Assembly: GCA_963735045.1 (NCBI GenBank)
Contig: CAVTIZ010000001.1
Location: forward strand, 693,557 to 757,556
DNA: 64,000 nt
Source of the DNA: Salsipaludibacter sp963735045
GTDB taxonomy: Bacteria > Actinomycetota > Nitriliruptoria > Nitriliruptorales > Nitriliruptoraceae
Direction of reading: 5' to 3'
The position numbers and the translations under genes are program-made. A model generated the notes under the pieces. It searched no databases. It saw nothing but the letters and a program-made list of their open reading frames with translations, and was not told the DNA's origin. Every line of letters begins with the position of its first letter. Position 1 is the first letter of the stretch. Shown one piece after another: positions 8,641 to 16,545 of this stretch.

Positions 8641-9813
8641 GTGGCCGCCTCCCCCGCGCCCGCCCACGGCGCCCGTCGCGACGTCGTGCTGTCGGCCGCG
8701 GTCTCGTTCGCGGCCTTCGCGCTGCCGGCGTCGATGCTGGGGGTGCTGTGGCCCGACGTGCGGGCCGAGTTCGGGCGGTCCCTCGGGGCCCTGGGGGTCG
8801 TGTCGCTGACCTACGGGCTGGCACGGATGACCACCGCCACGACCGGACGCCCGCTGGCACGTCGGCTCGGCCTCGGACGGGCCTTCCCCCTGGTGCTGGG
8901 GGTGCTGGCCGTGTCGTGTGCCGGCCTGGCGCTGGCCCCCAGTTGGCCGTTGTTCCTGGCCGGGGCGGTCGGGATCGGGGTCGCCTCCGGGTCGCTGGAC
9001 AGCCTCGGGGCGACCTTCATCAGCACGCGCGAGGAGGTCGGCAGTGCCGGGCTGGTCCAGGGCGCCTACGGCATCGGGGCCACGATCGGGCCACTGGCGG
9101 TCGCGGTGCTTCCCGGTTGGCGTGCCCCGGTCGCGTCCTGCCTGGCCGTGGCGGTGGTCGCGATCGGGCTGGCCGTGCACGTGCGTGGGGGCTGGCCGGA
9201 CGTGTCGGCCGCCGAGGACCACTCCGCACCCACCACCGTCGCCCGACCGGCGGTCGTGCTGTCGCTGGTCGCGTTCGCGGCCTTCGTCGCCGCCGAGGTC
9301 ACCATGGGCCAGTGGGCCTACACCTGGCTCGCCGACCAGCGCGGCCTGTCGCCCGGCAGCGCTGCCACGGCCGTCTCGGCCTACTGGGGCGGCATGACGC
9401 TGAGTCGGCTCGCGCTGGCGCGACCACGGGTGTCGGGGCTGGTGGATCGGCGTGGGTTGGCACCGTTCATCGCCGGCGCCGGGCTCGTGCTGGGTGCGCT
9501 GGCCGTGGCGCCGGCCGGGCTCGCCGTGGTGGTCACCGGAGCGCTGGGCGTGTGCCTCGGACCCACGATCCCGTCGCTGTTCGCGACCACGTCCCGCCGG
9601 GTCGGTCGCCGCCTGGCCGCACGCATGGCGGGGTGGCAGTTGCTGGCGACCAACGTCGGTGCGATCGGGCTGCCGGCCGCCACCGGCTGGCTGGTCGACC
9701 GCCGCGGACCCGGCGTGATCCTGCCGGTGGTGGCCATGGCCCTGCTCGGCGTCGGCCTGCCGACCCTGCTGGCCCTGCGACGACTGCCGTCGGTGACCCC
9801 GGCCGGCGCCTGA
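8641..9813 (+). CDS. major facilitator superfamily transporter
   Basis: A 390-residue membrane protein from a GTG at 8641 with roughly twelve hydrophobic helices in two halves. A loop of the MFS kind (RPLARRLGLGR) follows helix 2. The half-way cytoplasmic stretch carries the hydrophilic break seen in MFS proteins. Substrate is not apparent. It lies between cca and ggt, where many actinobacteria have murJ, but it is not MurJ: that family has 14 helices and different signatures. Convergent with ggt, with a hairpin between them. Confidence 0.75.
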   Translation: MAASPAPAHGARRDVVLSAAVSFAAFALPASMLGVLWPDVRAEFGRSLGALGVVSLTYGLARMTTATTGRPLARRLGLGRAFPLVLGVLAVSCAGLALAPSWPLFLAGAVGIGVASGSLDSLGATFISTREEVGSAGLVQGAYGIGATIGPLAVAVLPGWRAPVASCLAVAVVAIGLAVHVRGGWPDVSAAEDHSAPTTVARPAVVLSLVAFAAFVAAEVTMGQWAYTWLADQRGLSPGSAATAVSAYWGGMTLSRLALARPRVSGLVDRRGLAPFIAGAGLVLGALAVAPAGLAVVVTGALGVCLGPTIPSLFATTSRRVGRRLAARMAGWQLLATNVGAIGLPAATGWLVDRRGPGVILPVVAMALLGVGLPTLLALRRLPSVTPAGA

Positions 9814-9839
9814 CCGGCGAGGGCCCGGTCGTCGCCGGT
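9813..9839. terminator. GC hairpin between convergent MFS and ggt genes
   Basis: Inverted repeat ACCGGCGA / TCGCCGGT (arms 9813-9820 and 9832-9839, 11-base loop) in the short gap between two converging genes. No T-tract, so a weak or factor-assisted terminator at best. Confidence 0.4.
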
Positions 9840-9884
9840 CGGGACGGCCACCGCGGTGGGTCCCCACCCGATGGCGAGACCGGC

Positions 9885-11423
9885 TCACGTGATGGCGGTC
9901 GATCCGGTGCGTCGGGGATCCGCGCCCGCCTCGAGGCGCCCGTCAGCATGCAGGACGGCCGCGGCGACGCCACCGAAGTACATGGACTCGGCGTGGTGCC
10001 GCTCGGTCGCCAGCCCCAGCCCCGAGACGTCGAGGTCGTCCTCGTGGGCGATCCGGCTGAACGACCCATCGGGGTCGTGGCGCACGTGCAGGCGTGGGGT
10101 GGCGATGGCCTCGGCCAGCGACGCGCCCCCGAACACGTGGACCAGCGTCTGGATCAGTGCGGTCGTGATCCGGTCGGCCCCCGGCGTGCCGATGACGACC
10201 CGCTGGCCATCGGGACCGACCGCGATCGTCGGGGCCATGTTGGACGGCAGGTGGTCGCCGGGCTCCCAGGCGTGCAGGCCGTGCGGGTTGAGCTCGTGTT
10301 CGCCGAGGCAGTTGTTGAGCCAGATCCCGGTGCCCGGCGGCATGACGCCCGACCCGTACCCGGCCGACGCCGTGATCGAACACCCGAGGCCGTCGGTGTC
10401 GACGGCCGAGACGTGGATGGTCGACGGCGACGCCATGGCGGCGTCGAAGTCGCCGGCGTCGATCTCGGCCAGCAACGTCGCCGCCGCGGCCTCGCGATCC
10501 CGCGACGGGTCGAGGTCACGGATGCGTCGTGACAACACGACGTCCTGGGCCCGAACCATCCGGGCGAGCAGGTCGTCGTCCCAGTGGCCGGGCAACGGCC
10601 CCGACCGGGTCAGCAGTTCGAGCATGGCCGTCAGCGTGACCCCGCCGATGGCCGGACCGGGGTTGGTCGCGACCTGCCAGCGTCCCTGGTCGGTGGTGGC
10701 CACGGAGGTCAGCGCGGGCCGTACCACCGGGACGCCGTGTTCCAGGTCGGCCCGGGTGAGCAGGCCGCCATTGGCCTGCACGTCGTCCACGATGCGGGCA
10801 CCGAGGTCGCCGTGGGTGAAGACCCGCACACCCTCGGCGGCGATCGCCTCCAGGCTGTCGGCCAGGGCCTCGACCCGGACCGGGCCACCCTCGGGGATCA
10901 GCACGCCGTCGTCGTCGTGGATCGCGGCATGGCTGGGCGCATGCCAGCCGTACAGCGTCTCGTGGACGTACTCCAGGTAGTAGCTGGACGCACCGCCCAT
11001 GGGGAAGCCGTCCCGGGCGACGTCGATGGCCGGGGCCCAGACGTCGGCCCAGGCCGCCCGTCCCCAGCGTTCGTGCACCAGCGCCAGGCCCGCGGGGGTC
11101 AGGGGTGTCGCGACCGAGCCGTGGCCGGCGGTCATCTCCACGCCACCGCCGTAGTCGGTGTGCATCGCGAAGGTGCCCTGACCCGGGCGGACATCGGTGC
11201 CACGCCCCGGCATGGTGACGTTGGCGTCGACCACCACGGTGGACGCGTCGGGGGGCGCGACCAACAGGTAGGCGCCGCCCGCGAGCGAACTGACCCCTGG
11301 CTCGGCCACCATCGCGACGATCGCGGCGGCCAGTGCCGCGTCGACCGCGTTGCCGCCGACACCGGCCACGGCCACGCCGGCGGCCGTGGCCAACTCGTTG
11401 GGGGCGGCGACGGCGATCCTCAT
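9885..11423 (-). CDS. gamma-glutamyltransferase family protein
   Basis: A 512-residue Ntn-hydrolase precursor. The N-terminal signature GVAVAGVGGNAVDAALAA and the cleavage-site motif PSTIHVSAVDTDG are visible; in this family the Thr at that motif becomes the nucleophile of the small subunit after self-cleavage. A later GSGVMPPGTGIWLNN loop forms the oxyanion/gamma-glutamyl pocket. It would hydrolyse or transfer gamma-glutamyl groups, as from glutathione-like or poly-gamma compounds. No signal peptide is seen, so a cytoplasmic form is likely. TACCGT lies eight bases before the ATG, indicating a leaderless message. Confidence 0.85.
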   Translation of the reverse strand: MRIAVAAPNELATAAGVAVAGVGGNAVDAALAAAIVAMVAEPGVSSLAGGAYLLVAPPDASTVVVDANVTMPGRGTDVRPGQGTFAMHTDYGGGVEMTAGHGSVATPLTPAGLALVHERWGRAAWADVWAPAIDVARDGFPMGGASSYYLEYVHETLYGWHAPSHAAIHDDDGVLIPEGGPVRVEALADSLEAIAAEGVRVFTHGDLGARIVDDVQANGGLLTRADLEHGVPVVRPALTSVATTDQGRWQVATNPGPAIGGVTLTAMLELLTRSGPLPGHWDDDLLARMVRAQDVVLSRRIRDLDPSRDREAAAATLLAEIDAGDFDAAMASPSTIHVSAVDTDGLGCSITASAGYGSGVMPPGTGIWLNNCLGEHELNPHGLHAWEPGDHLPSNMAPTIAVGPDGQRVVIGTPGADRITTALIQTLVHVFGGASLAEAIATPRLHVRHDPDGSFSRIAHEDDLDVSGLGLATERHHAESMYFGGVAAAVLHADGRLEAGADPRRTGSTAIT

Positions 11424-11431
11424 GCCGCGCC

Positions 11432-11437
11432 ACGGTA
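11432..11437 (-). promoter_or_regulatory. -10 element of the gamma-glutamyltransferase gene, leaderless spacing
   Basis: TACCGT on the minus strand ends eight bases before the ATG at 11423, so the transcript should start at or beside the start codon. Confidence 0.5.
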
Positions 11438-11558
11438 GGCGGCCCGACGACGCGGGGTCAGCCGCGCAACACCGCGACCTGCGTGCAGTCGGTGACCGCG
11501 ACCACCACCACCCGGTCGACCAGGACGTACAGGATGGCCTCGCGGGCGGGCGCGAGCA

Positions 11559-12554
11559 TCACGACCTCGGCCACGACCACGTCGTGGAGGTCGCCCCGGC
11601 AGGCCTCGACCACGGCCACGTCGCCGGGCTCCACCCGTCCGTCCACGACCGACCGGCCAGCGACGTCACCGCCCGTCCCAGACTCGCTCCCCGATCGGCC
11701 CCAGACTCGCTCCCCGACTCGGTCGTCGCCATCTCGGCCGCCGCAGCGTCCTGGTCGGCCGTGGGCGCGGGGGGTGACGCGAGCTCGGCCAGCGGTGCCA
11801 ACCGGTCGCGAAGCTCGGTCGGTTCGATGTCGGCCGTCGCCGCGACGACCCGATCGTCGTCCACGACCGGGATGGTCGCCGGGTCGCCGTCCGCCACGTC
11901 CGCAGCAGCCGACGACTCGGCCACGACCTCGCGTTCCTCGCTGCCACCGGACGCGACCCCGCTGCCACCCGACCCGGCCTCGTCCTGCACGGGACCACCA
12001 CCGGCGTCCGCACTGACCTGGGCCGACTCCTCGACGGGCGAGAACAGGTTCCCCGAAACGGCGACCGCCCCGACACCGACGACGAGCAGCAGGACGGCCG
12101 CCGCCCCGGCGAGCTGGCCGACGCCCAGGCCACCGAACCACTCGCCGAGTCGTCGTCGAAGGTGGTCCATGGCCCCCGACGACGGCGCACGACCGCCGGG
12201 GGCCGTGGCGCCGCCAGCGCGGGCGGCCGGGGGGTCGGCGGACCGGTCGCCGTCCACGAGCGAGGTCGCCGCGAGCCCCCCCGCAGCATCCGTGGTGGCC
12301 CCCGTGGCGGCCCCCGTGGTGGCCCCTGCGGCCAGGGCAGCCAGGTCGGCGTCGACCGCGGCCATCAGCCTGGCCGCGGCCGCGTCGTCCCACACCGGCA
12401 TGGGCAGCGCCGCCAGCTCACGGTCGACTGCCCGGATCCGCTCCAGCCGCGCGGCGAGGTCGGCGTCGTCGGGCAGCGCACGCTCGACCCGGGCCACCAG
12501 GCCCGGATCCGCCTCGCCAGCCGCGTAGGCCGCCAGTTCGTCGCCGGTGATCAC
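11559..12554 (-). CDS. anti-sigma factor-like membrane protein, C-terminus frameshifted by a 23-bp duplication
   Basis: The GTG at 12554 overlaps the stop of the 40-residue ORF. The N-terminal domain (VITGDELAAYAAGEADPGLV..., residues 1-75) looks like a zinc-less anti-sigma domain. A Ser/Ala/Gly linker leads to one transmembrane helix (about 147-169) and an acidic extracytoplasmic part. As written the protein stops after 331 residues with an unrelated Trp/Ser/Arg tail. Removing one copy of the 23-bp duplication at 11677-11722 restores a frame ending at 11458, giving 357 residues with a hydrophobic beta-rich end (GDVAVVEACRGDLHDVVVAE and onward). It probably holds the neighbouring ECF sigma factor at the membrane. 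The function is inferred from gene order and topology. Confidence 0.65.
   Translation of the reverse strand: MITGDELAAYAAGEADPGLVARVERALPDDADLAARLERIRAVDRELAALPMPVWDDAAAARLMAAVDADLAALAAGATTGAATGATTDAAGGLAATSLVDGDRSADPPAARAGGATAPGGRAPSSGAMDHLRRRLGEWFGGLGVGQLAGAAAVLLLVVGVGAVAVSGNLFSPVEESAQVSADAGGGPVQDEAGSGGSGVASGGSEEREVVAESSAAADVADGDPATIPVVDDDRVVAATADIEPTELRDRLAPLAELASPPAPTADQDAAAAEMATTESGSESGADRGASLGRAVTSLAGRSWTDGWSPATWPWSRPAGATSTTWSWPRS
11677..11722 (-). repeat. 23-bp near-perfect tandem duplication inside the anti-sigma gene
   Basis: The 18-base core CCCAGACTCGCTCCCCGA starts at 11677 and again at 11700, a period of 23. Because 23 is not divisible by three, the second copy shifts the frame of the anti-sigma gene. 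The unduplicated frame continues to 11458 with plausible protein sequence. Confidence 0.9.
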
Positions 12555-12673
12555 GTCAGTCCTCGGTGCAGGGGCGCCACGACATCGCCGGGCCACGGCC
12601 GGGTCGACCCGACGTCGCCGGGCAGTGGTGGGACGTCGGGCAGTCGGCCGTCGTTGCAGGCGCACACGATCAT
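12551..12673 (-). CDS. 40-residue ORF coupled between sigma factor and anti-sigma gene
   Basis: ATG at 12673 overlaps the sigma factor stop (ATGA), and its own TGA overlaps the GTG of the anti-sigma gene (GTGA). The product begins MIVCACNDGRLPDVPP and contains a Cys-Ala-Cys pair at residues 4-6 with a Pro/Gly/Asp-rich rest; no transmembrane segment or known domain is evident. It may be a real small protein, or merely a translated spacer that couples the two larger genes. The two exact overlaps are the main support; I do not recognise the family. Confidence 0.5.
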   Translation of the reverse strand: MIVCACNDGRLPDVPPLPGDVGSTRPWPGDVVAPLHRGLT

Positions 12674-13260
12674 GTCCCGGCCTCCGACGCCGCCATCGAT
12701 TCGGCCAGGCGGGCACGCGCGCGGAACACCCGGGACTTGATGGTGCCGACCGGGATGTCCAGCACCTCCGAGGCCTCGGGATAGGTCAGGCCCTGCACCG
12801 AGCACAGCAGCACCAGGGTGCGCGACAACTCGTCGAGCTCACCCAGGGCGTGGCGCAGGGTGGTGGACAGTTCCACGGCCTCGGCCACGTCGGCGACCCG
12901 GTCACTGCCGTCGACCCGTCGGGCCGCCGCCACCTCGATGTCCTGCACCGGTGACGAGGGGCGCCGCCCGTGGTAGCGCTGCAGGTCACGGCAGGCGTTG
13001 ACGGCGATCCGGTAGGTCCAGGTCGACACCTTGCTGTCACCCCGGAAGGAGTCGGCCGAGCGGGCCAGCTTGGCGAAGGTGTCCTGCGTGGCCTCCTCGG
13101 CGTCCGCCCGGGAACCCAGTTCGCGGACGCAGATCGCGAACACCCGGTGCTGGAAGCGCCGGACCAGGTCGCGGAAGGCGGTCTCCCGATCGGCCCGCGG
13201 GACCGACTCGTCCGCCCACCTCGCGAGCAGGTCGGCCTCGGTCCGGTCGTCATCGGTCAC
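12670..13260 (-). CDS. ECF RNA polymerase sigma factor (SigM-like position)
   Basis: A 196-residue two-domain sigma-70 family protein. Region 2 spans about residues 31-95 (DLVRRFQHRVFAICVREL; STWTYRIAVNACRDLQR) and region 4 about 132-187 with the helix-turn-helix LTYPEASEVLDIPVGTIKSR. The start is the GTG at 13260 that overlaps the kinase stop (GTGA), and the gene in turn overlaps the 40-residue ORF, so kinase, sigma, small ORF and anti-sigma form one coupled unit. In mycobacteria sigM sits beside trxB-trxC and murJ, which matches this location; orthology to SigM is inference. Confidence 0.88.
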   Translation of the reverse strand: MTDDDRTEADLLARWADESVPRADRETAFRDLVRRFQHRVFAICVRELGSRADAEEATQDTFAKLARSADSFRGDSKVSTWTYRIAVNACRDLQRYHGRRPSSPVQDIEVAAARRVDGSDRVADVAEAVELSTTLRHALGELDELSRTLVLLCSVQGLTYPEASEVLDIPVGTIKSRVFRARARLAESMAASEAGT

Positions 13261-15026
13261 GAGGGTGATTCCGTCGCCGCCAGCTCCTCGCCACCGATCC
13301 GGATCTCCGAGACCTGGGCGCGCTGGAGCGAGGGCTCGACCTGGGCCAGCTGGGTGAACCACACCAGCACCCATCGGCCCGTGGCGGGTGGGTCCAGGGT
13401 CAGGGTCTCGGCGCGCCCGATGTCCTCGAAGCGTCCGGCCGGGGTGCCCCAGCCGATCAGGCCGTCGACCTCGTCGGGCAGGGTCTCGGCCACGAACACC
13501 TCGACCGACAGGCCCGGGTCCTCGGACTGGATGACCAGCTCGTCGACCTCGGACACCTCGGCCAGCTCCAGCGTGACCCCGACCCCGGTCTGGCTGTCGC
13601 CGAACGGGCGGTCGGCGGGTGACTGGTAGCTGTCGGTGTTCCACACGGTGGTGGTGTCGTTGTCGTACAGGAACGGGATCTGGTCCGGGTTCTCCGAGCC
13701 GTCCGGGCTGGGGTCGAAGTCCGCACCGCTGACGATCTCGAGACCGTCGTCACGTGGCAGGGTCTCGACCGGGGTGTCCGACGACGTCCCCATGACGAAG
13801 ATCCCGATGACCAGCACGGCCGCGAGCGCGACCCCCGCCATGAACGCCCACACCGTGGGGACCCGCCCGATGCGTCCGCCCACGGGCATGTTGGGGTCGG
13901 TGGGGGCGTCGGGGTCGACCTCGGGCACCGACGCGACGGACGGGGCCTCGGGTGGCGCCATGGCGAGCAGGTCCCCGGTCAGCTCGTCGGCCGGGATGCC
14001 GCGCAGGCTGGCCGCCAGCGCGTGCGACACCGACGCGACGTCGTCGTAGCGATCGTTGACGTCGCGACGGGTCGAGCGGACGACCACGTCGTCCAGGCGG
14101 CGGTCCACGTCGGCGCGGATCTGGCGTGGGGGGGTGACCTCGCGGGTCAGCCGGGCCGCGGCCGTGGCGGTGGCGGTGTCCCCGCTGAAGGCGGGGCTGC
14201 CCGTGAGGCACTCGTAGAGCACGATGCCCAGGGCGTAGATGTCGGCGCGCGCGTCCACCTCACCGCCGGCGTACTGCTCCGGGGCGATGTAGGTGGCCGA
14301 CCCCACTGTGGTCCCGGCGGCGGTCAGGTCCGAGGTCGACTGCGACAGCGCCTTGGCGATCCCGAAGTCGGCGACCTTGACCACGCCGTCGGAGCTGAAC
14401 AGGATGTTGGCCGGCTTGATGTCCCGGTGGATGAGCCCCTGGGCGTGGGCCTCGCTGAGCGCCTCGGCGATCTGCTGGCCGACGGCCGCGACGTGGCGGG
14501 GATTCGGAAAGGCCCCGTGGCTGGCCATCAGCGTCTTGAGCGTGGGCCCGTCCACGTACTCCATGACGAGGTAGACGACGTCGTTGATCCGGCCGGAGTC
14601 GTAGATCCTGGTGGCGTTGGGGTGGTGGAGTCGCGCGGCGTTGCGGGACTCGCGCTCGAACCGGCGCACCGTGTCGGCATCCGCGACCAGGTGCGGGTGC
14701 AGGATCTTGATCGCGACCGAACGCCCGAGGTGGACGTCGTAGGCACGCCACACGGTGGCCGCCCCACCGGCCGCCACGGGCTCCTCGAGGTGGTAGCGGC
14801 CCTCGTCACCCAGCCGCCGGATCGGGGGCCAGGCCGACGATTCGCCGGTGTCACCCTCGGCGAAGGCATCGACGACCTCGGCGCGACCCTCGCCGGCCGG
14901 CGGGTCGGTCGGCTCGTCGTCCACCTCGACCGAGGGCGCGGGCTCCGGGTCCTCGGACCCCGCGGTGCCCGGGCCCGAGGTGGGGCGGGACACCGCCGTG
15001 TCGACCGGCGCGTGCCGTTCGGTCAC
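13257..15026 (-). CDS. transmembrane Ser/Thr protein kinase with extracellular discoidin-like domain
   Basis: The start is taken as the GTG at 15026. Residues 1-75 are an acidic linker; the kinase domain runs about 78-345 with Lys107 (VAIKIL), catalytic HRDIKPANIL (200-209) and the DFG at 220, so it looks active. The glycine loop is loose (AAGGAATVW). One transmembrane helix lies at about 391-412, followed by about 175 external residues resembling a discoidin/F5-8C jelly roll (LYDNDTTTVWNTDSY; VELVIQ-type strands). The mycobacterial MurJ (MviN) protein carries a pseudokinase plus such an outer domain behind its flippase helices; here the same back half stands alone with no flippase. It overlaps the sigma gene, so signal input to that regulon is a reasonable inference. 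Confidence 0.87.
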   Translation of the reverse strand: MTERHAPVDTAVSRPTSGPGTAGSEDPEPAPSVEVDDEPTDPPAGEGRAEVVDAFAEGDTGESSAWPPIRRLGDEGRYHLEEPVAAGGAATVWRAYDVHLGRSVAIKILHPHLVADADTVRRFERESRNAARLHHPNATRIYDSGRINDVVYLVMEYVDGPTLKTLMASHGAFPNPRHVAAVGQQIAEALSEAHAQGLIHRDIKPANILFSSDGVVKVADFGIAKALSQSTSDLTAAGTTVGSATYIAPEQYAGGEVDARADIYALGIVLYECLTGSPAFSGDTATATAAARLTREVTPPRQIRADVDRRLDDVVVRSTRRDVNDRYDDVASVSHALAASLRGIPADELTGDLLAMAPPEAPSVASVPEVDPDAPTDPNMPVGGRIGRVPTVWAFMAGVALAAVLVIGIFVMGTSSDTPVETLPRDDGLEIVSGADFDPSPDGSENPDQIPFLYDNDTTTVWNTDSYQSPADRPFGDSQTGVGVTLELAEVSEVDELVIQSEDPGLSVEVFVAETLPDEVDGLIGWGTPAGRFEDIGRAETLTLDPPATGRWVLVWFTQLAQVEPSLQRAQVSEIRIGGEELAATESPS

Positions 15027-15309
15027 GACGGCGTTCGCCGGCCGCGCATCGGGCGGCGGTCGAGACGCAGGCGGGAGGTGGTCACGGGAAACTCGCAGGG
15101 AGGTGAAGGGTCGTACCCGGCTCGGTGGGTCGCCGGGGTGGCGCCACGGCGACCCGTGGGGCGTCGTCGGTGGCGCGTGGCGGGTTGGCCGTTCGGCCAG
15201 TGTCCCATGCCCGCGAGCGGATTGCACATCGACGCTCGATCGATCCGGGCGGGGTCGGCCACCCCGGTCCCCCACCCGGGCCCGGGACCGACGTTGCCGA
15301 TCGTTGCGT

Positions 15310-15789
15310 TCAGGCCCGGTCGGACGTGGGGACGGGCTGGGACTGTTCGGCGCGGAACCCCCGGGCCCGCTCGACCAGCGCACGCTCGTTGCGGTGGGCC
15401 AGGCGCACCAGCGCGATCTCGGCCGGCACCCACTCGACGTGCTCGGCCTCGTCGTCGCGATCCCCGGGTGGCAGTCCGTCCCACCACATGAAGTAGTAGT
15501 GCACGAACTTGTGGTAGCGAATTCGGTCGGGTCGCCACACGAACCAGTAGTCGATCGTGCCGAGGCGGTCCACCAGGACGGCACCGTGGCCGGTCTCCTC
15601 GCGCACCTCTCGCAGGGCTGCCTCGCGGTTGGTCTCGGTCCCCTCCAGCCCGCCCTTGGGCAGGGTCCACTGGGCACGACCGGCCGCATTGCGCCGGGCG
15701 ATCAGGAGCACCCAGCGGCGACCGTCCGGACGGTCGTCACAGACGACCCCGCCGGCCGAGGTCGCGCGTTCCGTCGGGAGCTGGGACAT
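15310..15789 (-). CDS. NUDIX hydrolase
   Basis: A 159-residue protein with a complete Nudix box (G-x5-E-x7-REVREETGH) at about residues 46-68, giving Mg-dependent cleavage of a nucleoside diphosphate linked to another moiety. A MutT-like NUDIX gene occupies this spot next to murJ/sigM in other actinobacteria (mutT4 in mycobacteria), but the substrate is not evident. TAGGCT ends six bases before the ATG at 15789, indicating a leaderless message. The 283 bases between it and the kinase gene (15027-15309) hold no gene I can support and no clear promoter match. Confidence 0.88.
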   Translation of the reverse strand: MSQLPTERATSAGGVVCDDRPDGRRWVLLIARRNAAGRAQWTLPKGGLEGTETNREAALREVREETGHGAVLVDRLGTIDYWFVWRPDRIRYHKFVHYYFMWWDGLPPGDRDDEAEHVEWVPAEIALVRLAHRNERALVERARGFRAEQSQPVPTSDRA

Positions 15790-15795
15790 GCTCCG

Positions 15796-15801
15796 AGCCT
15801 A
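15796..15801 (-). promoter_or_regulatory. -10 element of the NUDIX gene, leaderless spacing
   Basis: TAGGCT on the minus strand is followed by six bases and the ATG at 15789. Confidence 0.5.
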
Positions 15802-15930
15802 CCCGCCTCCGGTGTGCGCCCAGCGCTCGTTGCGGCCCGCGAACCGCGACCCCGCTGGGTGGGCCGGGCCACGCTGGCGAGGGTCCCGCCCCCCGCGGCG
15901 ACACCTCCGTCCCCTCCCCGAGGTCCCCAC

Positions 15931-16443
15931 ATGCGCGCCCTCGTCCAACGAGTCCACCGGGCCAGCGTCACCGTCGACGACGACGTGGTCGGTCGCATCG
16001 GTCGGGGCCTACTGGTGTTCGTCGGCGTCACCCACGACGACACGGTCACCGAGGCCGCGCGCGTGGCCGACAAGGTCGCCAACCTGCGGGTGTTCCCCAC
16101 CCCCCGCGACGACCCCGACGACGACCGGAACGGCGGACGGGGCTCCGGGAATGGACCCGAGACGACGCGGGGAGGCATGGAAGTGTCCCTGCGGGACACC
16201 GGGGGCGCCGTGCTGGTGGTCAGTCAGTTCACCCTGTACGGCGACACCCGCAAGGGGCGCCGCCCGTCCTGGGGCGACGCGGCCCCCCCGGAGCTCGCCG
16301 AGCCGCTGGTCGACGCCGTGGTGGCGGGCCTGCGGGCCCACGGCCTCCCGGTGTCCACGGGTCGCTTCCGGGCCCACATGGACGTCGACCTGTGCAACGA
16401 CGGACCCGTGACCCTGTCGATCGAGGTGACCGCCGGTCGGTGA
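15931..16443 (+). CDS. dtd: D-aminoacyl-tRNA deacylase
   Basis: From the ATG at 15931, 170 residues match the DTD family that hydrolyses D-aminoacyl (and glycyl) esters from tRNA: MRALVQRVHRASVTVDD at the N-terminus, the active-site SQFTLYGD at 98-105, and the NDGPVT loop near the C-terminus that supplies the GP motif. The family is usually about 145 residues; the extra 25 lie in one hydrophilic Gly/Asn-rich loop at about 59-82 (PRDDPDDDRNGGRGSGNG), outside the catalytic motifs. The gene stands alone, divergent from the NUDIX gene and followed by ndh. Confidence 0.93.
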   Translation: MRALVQRVHRASVTVDDDVVGRIGRGLLVFVGVTHDDTVTEAARVADKVANLRVFPTPRDDPDDDRNGGRGSGNGPETTRGGMEVSLRDTGGAVLVVSQFTLYGDTRKGRRPSWGDAAPPELAEPLVDAVVAGLRAHGLPVSTGRFRAHMDVDLCNDGPVTLSIEVTAGR

Positions 16444-16472
16444 CCTGCCGACCCACGGGGGCCACGGGTGGA

Positions 16473-16502
16473 TTGACGGGTCGGCGCCCGGCGAAGTACC
16501 TG
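16473..16502 (+). promoter_or_regulatory. sigma-70-type promoter for the NADH dehydrogenase gene
   Basis: TTGACG (16473-16478), an 18-base spacer and TACCTG (16497-16502), about 44 bases upstream of the GTG start of ndh. This is one of the best -35/-10 pairs in the window. Confidence 0.65.
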
Positions 16503-16545
16503 TGGGGCGAGGAATCCTCGCCGCCACCCGAACGGAGCCGCCGCC

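Noticed and set aside
7107..10532. A 1141-codon plus-strand frame
   Set aside because: It is antisense to cca over its first part and out of frame with the MFS gene later; no family motif.
15027..15309. SigM-type autoregulatory promoter (GGAAC-N16-18-CGTC) upstream of the kinase
   Set aside because: I searched the minus strand of the gap and found no acceptable match.
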